This document shows, piece after piece, positions 39,543-49,647 of a stretch of 64,000 bases of DNA (its first letter is position 1; each line of letters starts with the position of its first letter). Source of the DNA: G963422565 sp963422565. GTDB taxonomy: Bacteria > Pseudomonadota > Alphaproteobacteria > MPNO01. The position numbers and the translations under genes are program-made. The stretch spans positions 2,604,001 through 2,668,000 of the forward strand of contig OY730228.1 of assembly GCA_963422565.1 (NCBI GenBank), read 5' to 3'. The notes beneath the pieces were generated by a model. It made no database searches. It was not told the DNA's origin and saw only the letters and a program-made list of their open reading frames with translations.

Positions 39543-41545
39543 GCGGCGAACGTCGCCCCGGTCGGCGCGGATCCGCCCCGGGACGTCTCCCCCCGGTCGC
39601 CGTCGTCGAGATCCTCGTCGTCGACAGCGACGGTTTCGCGACGGCCCGACCGGTCGGCGGCAGGGCCGGGGCCGCCGGGCGGGAGATCCGTCTCGCTCCG
39701 TCCGCCAGCGCCGGGCAGGCGGTGGCGGCCGGCGAGCGCGTGCTGGCCAGGCTCGACCGGACTCCCGACGGCCCCTACCGGGCCGAGATCATCCGACGGC
39801 TCGCCGAACCGCGGCCGCGCACGCTGCTCGGCATCTACGATGCCGACGGTGGGGCCGGGCGGCTCCGCCCGACCGACGGGCGCCGCCCGCGCGCCTACCG
39901 CGTCGCGCGCCGCGACAGCGGCGGCGCCGAGCCCGGCGAGCTGGTTCGCGCGGAGGCCCAGCCGGCCCGGCGGCCGGGTCCGGGGACGGCGCGGGTGCTC
40001 GAGCGGTTGGGCGCCGGGCCGCCCTGGCGGATCGCGAGTCTGGTCGCCATCGCCGGGCACGGGATCCCCGACCGCTTCCCGCAAGGGGCGCTCGACGAGG
40101 CGGCCGCCCTGCCGCCCGAACCGCAGGAGGGGCGCGAGGACCTGCGCGCCCTTCCGCTGATGACCATCGACGACGCGACGGCGCGGGACTTCGACGACGC
40201 GGTCTGGGCGGAGGCCGACGACCCGGAGACCAACCCCGGCGGTCATCGGGCGATCGTCGCGATCGCCGATGTCGCCTGGTACGTCCGCCCCGGCTCGGAG
40301 CTCGACCGTGCTGCCCGCGCGCGCGGCAACTCGGTCTATTTTCCCGACCGGGTGGTGCCGATGCTGCCCGAGCCGCTCTCGGAAGGCCGCTGTTCGCTGA
40401 CTCCGGGCGTCGACCGGCTCTGCCTCGCCGTGCATCTGAAGATCGCTGCGGACGGGAGTCTCCGCGGCCACCGCATAACCCGGGCGGTCATGCGCTCGGC
40501 CGCACGCGAGACCTACGAGACCGTCCAGACGGTGCTCGATGGCGGCCCGCCGTCTCCCGGCCCGCGCGGCGCCGCGATCGCCGCGCTCCACGGCGTCTAT
40601 CGGGCACTCGCCAGGGCGCGCGCGCGGCGCGGCACGCTCGAGCTCGACCTTCCCGAGTACCGCGCGGTCATGGCGCCGGAAGGCGGCGTCGAACGGATCG
40701 AGAGGCGGCGGACGCTGACCGCGCACAAGCTGATCGAAGAGTTGATGATCGCCGCCAACGTGGCCGCGGCCGAGACGCTGACCCGTCTCGGCCGCGCCTG
40801 TATCCACCGGGTCCATGCGCCGCCGGACCCGGCGCGCGTCGAAGCCCTGCGCCCGTTGCTCGACTCGTTCGGCCTGCCGCTGCCGCGCCGGGCGCGGGAC
40901 TTCGCGCGGCTGCTGGCGCGGGCGGCGGACGAGGACGCGGCGGAGATCCTGCACGAAGCGGTCCTGAGAACGCAGGCGAAGGCTGCATACGCCGCAGACA
41001 CACCCGGCCATTTCGGCCTCGGGCTCCCGCTCTACTGCCATTTCACCTCGCCGATCCGGCGCTATGCCGACCTCGTGAACCACCGCGCGGCGATCGCGGC
41101 GCTGAACCTCGGCGCGGGCGGGGCGGACGGCGCGCCGGAGGACATCGCCCGACATGTCTCGGAAACCGAGCGGAGGGCCGCCGACGCAGAACGCGAGGCG
41201 ATGGACCGGCTCCTGGCCGCATATCTGGCGAAACGGGCCGGAGCCCGCTTCGCCGCGCGAATCGGCGGCATCACACGCGCTGGGCTGTTCCTCAGATTCG
41301 ACGAGAGCGGGGCGAACGCGCTGGTGCCCGCTTCGTTTCTGCCGATCTCCCCGATCCGCCCCGACGCGAACGGGTTGCGCATGCTCGACCGGGCCGGGCG
41401 GACGCTCTATGCGCTCGGACAGCAGGTCACCGCCCTGCTGCGCGAGGTCGACATCGTCACCGGGCGTCTGGTCTGCACCATCGCCGAGGACGGGGACGGA
41501 CGGCGCGCCGCCGACAGGCTTCAACCGGAGGTGCGAACCCTCTAG
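39539..41545 (+). CDS. rnr: Ribonuclease R
   Basis: A 668-residue 3'-5' exoribonuclease. The RNB catalytic acids are in PLMTIDDATARDFDDAVWAE (about residues 205-224); HFTSPIRRYADLVNHRA is the usual C-terminal RNB block; the S1 domain follows (GARFAARIGGITRAGLFLRF). Family members are usually 720-800 residues: the N-terminal winged-helix domain is missing and the protein starts near the cold-shock region. The GTG at 39539 overlaps the topA stop, and no upstream extension is possible without entering topA. Confidence 0.93.
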   Translation: MSGERRPGRRGSAPGRLPPVAVVEILVVDSDGFATARPVGGRAGAAGREIRLAPSASAGQAVAAGERVLARLDRTPDGPYRAEIIRRLAEPRPRTLLGIYDADGGAGRLRPTDGRRPRAYRVARRDSGGAEPGELVRAEAQPARRPGPGTARVLERLGAGPPWRIASLVAIAGHGIPDRFPQGALDEAAALPPEPQEGREDLRALPLMTIDDATARDFDDAVWAEADDPETNPGGHRAIVAIADVAWYVRPGSELDRAARARGNSVYFPDRVVPMLPEPLSEGRCSLTPGVDRLCLAVHLKIAADGSLRGHRITRAVMRSAARETYETVQTVLDGGPPSPGPRGAAIAALHGVYRALARARARRGTLELDLPEYRAVMAPEGGVERIERRRTLTAHKLIEELMIAANVAAAETLTRLGRACIHRVHAPPDPARVEALRPLLDSFGLPLPRRARDFARLLARAADEDAAEILHEAVLRTQAKAAYAADTPGHFGLGLPLYCHFTSPIRRYADLVNHRAAIAALNLGAGGADGAPEDIARHVSETERRAADAEREAMDRLLAAYLAKRAGARFAARIGGITRAGLFLRFDESGANALVPASFLPISPIRPDANGLRMLDRAGRTLYALGQQVTALLREVDIVTGRLVCTIAEDGDGRRAADRLQPEVRTL

Positions 41546-41581
41546 ACTGGCCCAAGTCCCCGCTCCACCGGGAGGCCGTCG

Positions 41582-42220
41582 ATGGCCGAGCCGATCATTC
41601 TCGAAGTCTTCACCGACTATATCTGACCCTGGTGCTATCTCGGTACCGGGCGTATCGAGCGGCTCTGCCGGTCCTTCGACATCGACGTCAGGCTGGTGCA
41701 TTTCCCGCTGCACCCCGACACGCCGCCGGAAGGCGTGTCGCTGGCCGAGCTCTTTGCCGGGCGCGATGTCGATCTCGACGCCTCCCATGCCCGCATGAAG
41801 GCGCTGATGGACGCCGAGGGGCTGCCCTACGCCAAGCGGACGCACAGCTATAACAGCCGGCTCGCCCAGGAGCTGGGGAAATGGGCGGAGACGCAGGACG
41901 GCGGCGATGCCCTGCACGACGCGCTCTACGCCGCCTACTTCGTCGCCGGGCGCAATATCGGCGATCTGGCGGTCCTGGCCGATGTCGCCGCAGATGCGGG
42001 CTTCTCCGGTTCGGCCGCGCGCGGCGCGCTCGAGGAGCGGCGCTTCCGGGACGCGGTCGACCAAGACTGGGCGCTTTCCCGCGCCATGGGGGTGACCGGG
42101 GTCCCCACCTATGCGGCCGCCGGGTACGGCGTCGTCGGCGCCCAACCCTATGAAACTCTGGCAGCCCTCGTCCGCCGCGCCGGGGCGGCGGAGAGGCCGG
42201 GCGGGGCGGGCGCCATCTGA
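41582..42220 (+). CDS. FrnE-type DsbA-family oxidoreductase, candidate selenoprotein (UGA = Sec15)
   Basis: Starts at ATG 41582 with GGGAGG 6 bp upstream. The reading is MAEPIILEVFTDYI-UGA-PWCYLG, then open to 42220: 212 residues. The UGA (41624-41626) sits exactly where homologues have the first Cys of CPWC, so the active site would be U15-P-W-C18. The rest fits FrnE (COG2761): HFPLHPDTPPEGV, a helical insert, and the cis-Pro loop GVTGVPTY (P175) before VVGAQP. An 8-bp hairpin lies 12 bases after the UGA. No other lesion is present. Conventional calling would start at 41696 and lose the active site. A C-to-A error or true nonsense mutation is the alternative. Confidence 0.8.
41639..41659 (+). 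promoter_or_regulatory. Candidate bacterial SECIS hairpin
   Basis: CTCGGTAC (41639-41646) pairs with GTATCGAG (41652-41659), 8 bp with one G-U, around the loop CGGGC. The stem begins 12 nt after the UGA and the G-containing loop about 20 nt after it, close to the position of the upper stem-loop that recruits SelB in E. coli fdhF mRNA. It lies inside the coding sequence, as bacterial SECIS elements do. Confidence 0.65.
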
Positions 42221-42224
42221 GCCG

Positions 42225-43715
42225 ATGGCGCGGGCGGCAGGGTTCATCGAGCGCCATGCGCTGTGGACCGACGACCAGGCGCGCCGCGCCGGCGAGCTAC
42301 CGCGGCTGATCGAAGCCGAGAAGCTGGACCTGATCCGGATCGCCTGGACCGACACCCACGGCGCCGTCCGCGCCAAGGCCCTGACCCCGTCCGCCTTCGC
42401 CGCCGCGCTCCACGACGGCCACAATATCAACGTCGCGACGACGACTCTCGACGCCTCGGGCGGGCGGGTGTTCGCCTCCTTCACCCGCGGCGGCGGGATG
42501 GGCCTCGACGAGATGACGGGCTCGCCCAACCTGGTCCATGTCCCGGATCCGTCGAGCTTCCGGATCCTGCCCTGGGCGCCCGGTGTCGGCTGGGTACTGG
42601 GCGATTCCTATTTCCGCGACGGCAGACCCTTTCCCTTCTCGACGCGCGCGGTGCTCAAGCGCCAGACCGAGCGGCTCGACGACCGGGGGCTGCGGCTGAT
42701 CGTCGGGATCGAGGTCGAATGGTATCTGGCCCGCGTCCTCGACGATGTTCTCGGCGACCGCGAGACCGCGCGCCAGGGCCGGCCCGGTCGGCCGATCCCG
42801 ACCGCGCCGATCGAGCCGGGCTTCTCCTATCACGGCGAATCCGGCCTCGATCTGATGCAACCGGTCCTGAGCGAGCTCGCCCGCGCCTACGGGGCGCTGG
42901 GGCTCGACCTGCGCTCGATCGAGAACGAGTTCGGACCGGGCCAGGTCGAATGCACCTTCGCCCCTGCCGACGCGCTGGCGGCGGCCGACGGCTATGTGCT
43001 GTTCCGCAGTGCGACCCGTCAAATCTGCCGCCGGCACGGGCTGCTCGCGAGCTTCATGTGCCGGCCTGCGATCGAAGGGTTCTATGCCAGCGGCTGGCAT
43101 CTTCACCAGTCGCTTGTCGATGCGCGAACCGGCCGGAACCTCTTCATGCCGGAGAAGGGGGAGGCGCGCTTGACCGCCCTGGGCCGATCCTGCCTCGCCG
43201 GGCTGCTCGCCCATGCGGCGCCCGCCGCCGCTTTCGCTGCGCCGACCGTCAACGGCTATCGGCGGTTCCGGGCCAACTCGCTGGCCCCGGACCGCGCCGG
43301 CTGGGGCCACGACCACCGCGGCGCCATGCTGCGCGTCCTCGGCGGCGCAGGAGATCCTGCGACGCGGCTGGAGAACCGCGTGGCCGAGCCCGCCGCCAAC
43401 CCCTATCTCTTCATCGCCTCGCAGATCGCCGCCGCCCTCGATGGTATCGTGCGCGGCCTCGATCCCGGGCCGCCCGACGACGAGCCCTATACCGCCGACC
43501 GAAGGATGCTGCCGGCCGGCCTTCCGGCGGCGATCGCCCTGCTCGCCGGCGAATCGGTTTTCCGGGAGGCGTTCGGCGGCCTGTTCGTGGACTACTTCAT
43601 CCGCCTCAAGCAGGCCGAGATCGACCGTTTCCGGCAGGCCTGCGCGGCCGACGACTCGACCCCGGTCAATGGCGTCACCCAATGGGAGCAGAACGAATAT
43701 TTCGACTTCTTCTGA
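42225..43715 (+). CDS. Glutamine synthetase family protein
   Basis: A 496-residue GS-type ligase. Metal and substrate motifs: GIEVEWYL (start of the catalytic barrel), SIENEFGPGQVECTF, GWHLHQSLVD (the nH-type histidine), NGYRRFRANSLAP and ENRVAEPAANPYL. The sequence is that of a GlnA paralogue such as a gamma-glutamyl-amine or related ligase rather than housekeeping GlnA (no adenylylation-loop NLYDLP motif seen). It begins 4 bp after the FrnE-type gene, so the two may be co-transcribed. The acyl acceptor is unknown. Confidence 0.85.
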   Translation: MARAAGFIERHALWTDDQARRAGELPRLIEAEKLDLIRIAWTDTHGAVRAKALTPSAFAAALHDGHNINVATTTLDASGGRVFASFTRGGGMGLDEMTGSPNLVHVPDPSSFRILPWAPGVGWVLGDSYFRDGRPFPFSTRAVLKRQTERLDDRGLRLIVGIEVEWYLARVLDDVLGDRETARQGRPGRPIPTAPIEPGFSYHGESGLDLMQPVLSELARAYGALGLDLRSIENEFGPGQVECTFAPADALAAADGYVLFRSATRQICRRHGLLASFMCRPAIEGFYASGWHLHQSLVDARTGRNLFMPEKGEARLTALGRSCLAGLLAHAAPAAAFAAPTVNGYRRFRANSLAPDRAGWGHDHRGAMLRVLGGAGDPATRLENRVAEPAANPYLFIASQIAAALDGIVRGLDPGPPDDEPYTADRRMLPAGLPAAIALLAGESVFREAFGGLFVDYFIRLKQAEIDRFRQACAADDSTPVNGVTQWEQNEYFDFF

Positions 43716-44052
43716 ATCCGACCTGCCGCCCGCCGGCAGCGGTTGTCATTTGGCGTCCCGGCAGACGTCCCGGCCCGCATCCTCGCCCCGCTCTCGCATC
43801 ATCCCCGCTCGCGCATGGGGTGCTGGGCGACGAACCCGGCCGCTCCGTCCCGCGCGAACGATCGCAGGCCTTCCGCCAAACACCGCGCCCCGGACGGCGC
43901 CCGTCCCTCGACGCGACCGCGACCGCGACATCCCGACTCGGATGGCTCCCCGCCGCACGACCTTCCCGTGCGCCTCGATCCCCGATCCGCTACAGGGCAA
44001 AACGGATGAACGCGCCCATTGGGGGAAATCTCGCCGCGCCCGGTCGGCGCGG
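43716..44052. other. Convergent intergenic region
   Basis: 337 bp between convergent genes. It is GC-rich with Arg/Pro-coding pseudo-frames on both strands but no gene, clear terminator or repeat that I can identify. Confidence 0.5.
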
Positions 44053-45027
<975 letters not shown>

Positions 45028-45154
45028 GCGATCCTCCCGGTCGGCTTCCGCGAGCATAGCGGACCGTCCGCGTCTCCGGCCAAGCGGGCCGGAGCGCTCG
45101 GCCTCTCTCGGGTCCCGGGCGCGGCGCCACGAACTCCCGTACTATCCCCGGCCC

Positions 45155-46255
45155 ATGCTCCGCCGTTCCCCCTTCCGACGCTTCGAGGCCGCCCTGCCGG
45201 CGCGGCCCTTCGCCTACGGCCTCTGCATGCTGACCGCGCTGTGCTGGGCGGGGACGATCATCGCCGGCCGCATCGCGGCCCCCGACATGCCGCCGATGGC
45301 GGTCAATTTCTGGCGCTGGGTGGTCGCCTTCGCCGTCATGGCGCCGTTCACCGGGGCGGCGCTCTACGCCAAGCGCCGCGTCATCGCCGCGAACCTGCGC
45401 ATCCTGTTGACCTTGGGCGGGCTCAACATGACCGCGTTCGGCGGCCTGTTCTTCCTCGGGCTGGAGCATAGCCAGGCGATCAACGGCTCGATCCTGCTGG
45501 CGACGATGACCATCAACATCGTCCTCGTCTCTTGGCTACTGGTCGGCGTCCGTATCTCGGCTGTCCAGGCGCTCGGGGTCGCCGTCGGGTTCCTCGGCAT
45601 CGTCATCATCGCGGCGCGCGGCGACCCGGAGGCCCTGGTCGGGCTGTCGTTCGGAGTCGGCGACCCGTTGATCTGGGCCTCGACGCTCGCCTATGCCGTC
45701 TATTCGACGACGCTTCGGAAGGCGCCCGGGGAACTCGCCCCGGTCGAGTTGATGACCGTCCTCTGCCTCGTCGGGGTGCTCGCCTGCCTGCCGATGGCCG
45801 CGGCCGAGGCCTGGCTGTTCGCGCGGCCGACCTCGTGGAGCCTCGACGCCCTGCTCGCGGTCGGCTTTCTGGGCCTGTTCCCCTCCGCGCTCGCCCAGAT
45901 CCTCTGGGTCGCCGGGATCAAGCGCATCGGCGCGACCACGGCGGGCTATTTCATCTACACCGTGCCGGTCTTCGGCACCGCGATGGCGATCGGGGTCCTC
46001 GGCGAGACCCTCTACTGGTACCATCTGGTCGGGATCGCGCTGGTCTTCGTCGGCGTCTACGCCGCGGCGGCGCGAGCCGGGCGGCGCGATCAGACAGGAC
46101 GCGGCTCGCCGCCGCCGGTGGCCGATGCGTCGACCGCCTCGAGCACTTCGACCGCGTGCACCATCTCGCCTGCGGTCACCGGGAAGGCCGGTCCGCCCGA
46201 CGCGGCGGCAGCGAAGGCCTCGAGACCATCGCGCATCGAGCGTAGGCCCGGATAG
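45155..46255 (+). CDS. EamA/DMT-family transporter
   Basis: A polytopic protein with about ten hydrophobic segments in two EamA halves (ALCWAGTIIAGR ... and DPLIWASTLAYAVYSTTLRK ...), typical of drug/metabolite exporters. Homologous sequence ends near residue 310 (VGVYAAAARAGRR); the remaining 55 or so residues are low-complexity Ser/Thr/Ala and overlap the convergent Gfo/Idh gene by 166 bp, so the natural stop has probably been lost. Start ATG 45155 is chosen by position of the first helix. Confidence 0.85.
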   Translation: MLRRSPFRRFEAALPARPFAYGLCMLTALCWAGTIIAGRIAAPDMPPMAVNFWRWVVAFAVMAPFTGAALYAKRRVIAANLRILLTLGGLNMTAFGGLFFLGLEHSQAINGSILLATMTINIVLVSWLLVGVRISAVQALGVAVGFLGIVIIAARGDPEALVGLSFGVGDPLIWASTLAYAVYSTTLRKAPGELAPVELMTVLCLVGVLACLPMAAAEAWLFARPTSWSLDALLAVGFLGLFPSALAQILWVAGIKRIGATTAGYFIYTVPVFGTAMAIGVLGETLYWYHLVGIALVFVGVYAAAARAGRRDQTGRGSPPPVADASTASSTSTACTISPAVTGKAGPPDAAAAKASRPSRIERRPG

Positions 46256-47073
46256 TCGTAGCCCTTCCAGCGCCGGTCCGAACGGCTGCCGTCGGTCAGC
46301 ACCGACCGGTAGCCGTCGAGCTCGACGATCTCCGCCCAACCGCCGGTCCCGATCACGCAGATCCGGTAGAGATGGGCGGTTGCCCCGACCATTCCGAGAT
46401 AGCCGGTGCAGCCGCCGGCGAACTCCATCAGCATCGCCGTCGTATCGTCGATCCCGTAGGAGAGCGCCTGGCGTTTGCTCTTGACAGTCACCGAGGCGAT
46501 GGGGCCGATGAAATCGATCATCGCGTCGATGGCGTGGATGCCGAGCGAGGTCAGGAAGCCGCCCGGACTCTCCCGCGCGTCGCTGCGCCAGGTGTCGGCC
46601 GCCGCCGACATGTCGGCGGAGAAATTGCCCTCGACATGGAGCGGCGTGCCGAGCCGGCCCTCGGCGATCGCCTCCCCGAGGGCGCGCGCGTTGGGGGCGA
46701 AGCGGCGGTTATGCCCGATGCCGAGACAGACCCCGGCGGCCTCGACGGCGGCGACGGCGCGGCGCGCCTCGGCGGAGGTGAGCGCCAGCGGCTTCTCGCA
46801 GAACACATGCTTGCCGGCCTCGGCGGCGGCGACGATCTGCGGGACATGGAGGCTGTGCGGCGTCGCCAGCACGACCGCCTGCACCGCCGGGTCGTCGAGC
46901 GCCGCCCGATAGTCGTCGCCGAGCGCCAGCCCTTTGGCGGCGGCGTAGTCGGCGGCCGCCGCAGGGGTCCGGGCGACCGCCCGGACGAAGCGCAGCACCT
47001 CGCTCCCGCCGTCGAGCGAGTCGATCAGCAGGCGGCCCCAGCGGCCGAGCCCGACGATGGCGGCGTCGATCAT
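46090..47073 (-). CDS. Gfo/Idh/MocA family oxidoreductase
   Basis: A 327-residue NAD(P)-dependent enzyme. IDAAIVGLGRWGRLL is the Rossmann motif; HVFCEKPLALT gives the family's EKP lysine; GGFLTSLGIHAIDAMIDF holds the H/D catalytic pair. It would act on a sugar, inositol or related alcohol. The ATG at 47073 is used; the longer frame is the antisense of the aldehyde dehydrogenase 3' end. It follows the aldehyde dehydrogenase by 13 bp, suggesting one operon. Confidence 0.88.
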   Translation of the reverse strand: MIDAAIVGLGRWGRLLIDSLDGGSEVLRFVRAVARTPAAAADYAAAKGLALGDDYRAALDDPAVQAVVLATPHSLHVPQIVAAAEAGKHVFCEKPLALTSAEARRAVAAVEAAGVCLGIGHNRRFAPNARALGEAIAEGRLGTPLHVEGNFSADMSAAADTWRSDARESPGGFLTSLGIHAIDAMIDFIGPIASVTVKSKRQALSYGIDDTTAMLMEFAGGCTGYLGMVGATAHLYRICVIGTGGWAEIVELDGYRSVLTDGSRSDRRWKGYDYPGLRSMRDGLEAFAAAASGGPAFPVTAGEMVHAVEVLEAVDASATGGGEPRPV

Positions 47074-47086
47074 CTGCGTCGGACGG

Positions 47087-48624
47087 TCAGGCGGCGGCCT
47101 CGCCGCGCGGGACGAGCATGTCGTACCAGGGCTTCCGGTCGCGGGTCTTGGCGTCGTCGACATGGAGCGCCTTGACCTCGGTGTACTCGTTCAGCCCCTC
47201 TTCGCCGAACTCGCGGCCGATCCCCGACTGCTTGTAGCCGCCGAACGGCATCCGCTCGCTCAGAAGATGCCAGTCGTTGATCCACACCGTGCCGGTGCGC
47301 AGCCGTGCGGCCACCGACCGGCGCGGTCGATATCGGCACTCCACACCCCGCCGCCGAGGCCGAAGATCGAGTCGTTGGCGATGGCGACCGCCTGGTCCTC
47401 GCCGTCATATTCGAGCACGCAGAGGACCGGGCCGAAAATCTCCTCTCGCGCGATCCGCATGTCGTTGGTGACGCCGGTGAACACCGTCGGCCGGATGAAA
47501 AAGCCCTTGCCCAGCGCCCCCTCGGTGGCTCGCGCCCCGCCGCAGGCGAGCGTCGCGCCCTCCTTCTTGCCGAGTTCGATATAGTCGAGCACCGTCTGCA
47601 TATGGCGTTCGGAGACCACCGGTCCGACCTTGGTCGCCGGATCCAGCGGATCGCCCATCGGCAGCGTCTCGAGCCGGGCCACCATGCGGGCGACGAACGC
47701 ATCATGCTGTCGTCCGGGAAGCAGCAGGCGGGTCCCCGACTCGCAGACCTGCCCCTGATGGTAGAAGGAGGCGAAGATCGAGCCGTCGACCGCGATGTCC
47801 CAGTCGGCGTCGTCGAGGACCACGTTGGCTGACTTGCCGCCGCATTCGAGCGTCACCTTCTTCAGCGTGCCCGACGCCTTGGCCATGATGTCGCGCCCGA
47901 CCTCGGTCGAGCCGGTGAAGGCGACCTTGTCGACGTCCGGGCTGGTTGTCAGGACCTCGCCGATGACGCCGCCGGGCCCGGTGATGACGTTGACGACGCC
48001 CGGCGGCAGCCCGACCTCGTCGACGATGCGGGCGAGCTCCATCGCGTTGAGCGGGGTGTCGGATGCCGGCTTGAGAACCACCGTGTTTCCGGTCGCGAGC
48101 GCCGGGCCGAGCTTCCAGACCGCCATCAGCAGCGGGAAGTTCCACGGGATGATGGCGGCGCAGACCCCGATCGGCTCGCGGATGGTGTAGTTGTAGGATC
48201 GGCCCGGCCGAGACATGCCGGGGATCTCCCGCGCCTCGGCGTTGTAGGACTTGGCCATCTCGGCGAACCAGGCCATCTGGCGCTGCGCGAGATAGGCGTC
48301 GGCCCCGCATTTGACGATGGTGCCGCCCGAGTCCCGCGACTCGTTGGCCGCGAGCTCCTTCTGCCGATCCTTCATGATCGCGGCGATCTTGCCGATCAGC
48401 TCCGAACGGGCCTCCCCGCTCATCCGCGGCCACGGCCCCTCGTCGAAGGCCTTGCGGGCGGCGGCGATGGCGGCGCGGGCGTCGTCGGGGCCGGCGACCG
48501 GGATGTCGGCGATCGCCTCGCTGTTGGAGGGGTTGAAGGTCGGCCGGCTGGCCCCGCCTTCGGCCTCGACGAACTCCCCGCCGATATAGAGCTTGTACGC
48601 GTCCATCTGTCCCGCCGTCTCCAT
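47087..48624 (-). pseudogene. Aldehyde dehydrogenase, frameshifted near the 3' end
   Basis: An NAD(P)-dependent aldehyde dehydrogenase of about 510 residues. PWNFPLLMAVWKLGPALATG, FTGSTEVGRDI, LECGGKSANVV (catalytic Glu) and GQVCESGTRLLLP (catalytic Cys) are intact. After VWSADIDRA, near 47320, the frame breaks; one frame over it continues RSVAARLRTGTVWIND, PFGGYKQSGIGREFGEEG and EYTEVKALHVD to 47087. One missing C (GCCCGG read as GCCGG) explains it. All key residues lie before the break, but the oligomerisation tail and PFGGYKxSG are lost unless corrected. Start ATG 48624 or 48606. Confidence 0.85.
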
Positions 48625-48709
48625 GGGTTTGCCTCGACGGGGGATATAGCGCAGCGCACCCGGCGAATCCACTCGCGCCGGCGGCAGGCAGAACGGTCCC
48701 GAAGACGGG

Positions 48710-49555
48710 TCAATCGGGCGAAGCGCCGCGGGGAGGCGGTTGCGGACATCGACCGTCCGGCCCCTCCGGCAGTTCCAACTGCTCGGGATGGGTGGCGGCG
48801 ATCGACGGGCCGTTGCGCGAGGCGAGCCAGCCGCGCACCCGAACGACGCAGCCGGCGAGCGCCTCCGGTTCGATGCCGGCGCGTCGGAACCGCCGCATGT
48901 CGCGCGGGGCGACGGTGATCGTGAAGTCGGTCCGCCAGTCGGCGTCGAAATTGAGGAAGGCGCGCTTCCGCACGACGGCGGCGGCCCGAACCCGGCCCTC
49001 GACGAGCTGGAAGGTCCCGACGAACCGGCCCGCCCGGTCATGCGGCAGGATACGGTAGTAGCGAAGCGCCCAGATGCCGCGCCCGGCTGCCCGCGCCTCC
49101 CGTTCGGCCGTCAGCATCTCCGTCGCCAGGGCGCGGTTGTCGGCGAAGGTGTAGACGCGGGCGAGGCCGCGCCGCAGCATCTCGCCCTGAACCCAGACCG
49201 CGCGCCCGGCCGCCCTGACCTCCGCATGGGCGAGCAGCCGGCGATGCCGGTCGATCCGCCGCTCGTGATAGGCGAGCGCCAGACGCCGGCCGACGACCAG
49301 GGCCTCGAGACCGGCCTTGGCCTCCTCCGCCATCGGCCAGGGACGCGATCCGGCCCGCCGCGCGGCGAGCTTGGGCGCCTGGATGCCGACCAGGCGCAGC
49401 TTCCGCCCCGAGGCGAGGACGATGGTGTCGCCGTCCTCGACGGAGACGGCGATACCGTCGCGCGGGGGCTCGCGCGCGAGGGCGGCGGGCACCGCGCCCG
49501 GCCAGGCCGCCAGTTGCCAAGCCAGGAGCCAAGCGTAGAATGGTCGCGCTCTCAC
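48710..49555 (-). CDS. Thermonuclease (SNase-fold) family protein, secreted
   Basis: A staphylococcal-nuclease-like OB-fold protein with a signal peptide (FYAWLLAWQLAAWPGAVPAALA). DGDTIVLASGRKLRLVGIQAPK contains the conserved DGDT and the Arg-rich strand; the later ERRIDRHRRLLAHAEV and LLRRGLARVYTF blocks are also typical, and EARAAGRGIWA closes the domain. A C-terminal extension of about 110 residues (GTFQLVEGRVRAAAVVRKRA ...) resembles a second OB-type domain. GTG at 49555 is the best start for the signal peptide; an ATG at 49603 is possible. Confidence 0.75.
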   Translation of the reverse strand: MRARPFYAWLLAWQLAAWPGAVPAALAREPPRDGIAVSVEDGDTIVLASGRKLRLVGIQAPKLAARRAGSRPWPMAEEAKAGLEALVVGRRLALAYHERRIDRHRRLLAHAEVRAAGRAVWVQGEMLRRGLARVYTFADNRALATEMLTAEREARAAGRGIWALRYYRILPHDRAGRFVGTFQLVEGRVRAAAVVRKRAFLNFDADWRTDFTITVAPRDMRRFRRAGIEPEALAGCVVRVRGWLASRNGPSIAATHPEQLELPEGPDGRCPQPPPRGASPD

Positions 49556-49647
49556 GGCGTGGAACCGCCCGCCGTCATGCCATCGCCCTCCGGCCGGCAC
49601 CATCGAACCGCGCGGGGCGCCCCGAACCCGGTCGACGCCCACCGCCG

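Noticed and set aside
39362..42529. 1055-codon minus-strand frame over rnr and the FrnE-type gene
   Set aside because: Antisense shadow; the sense strand encodes recognisable RNase R and FrnE proteins.
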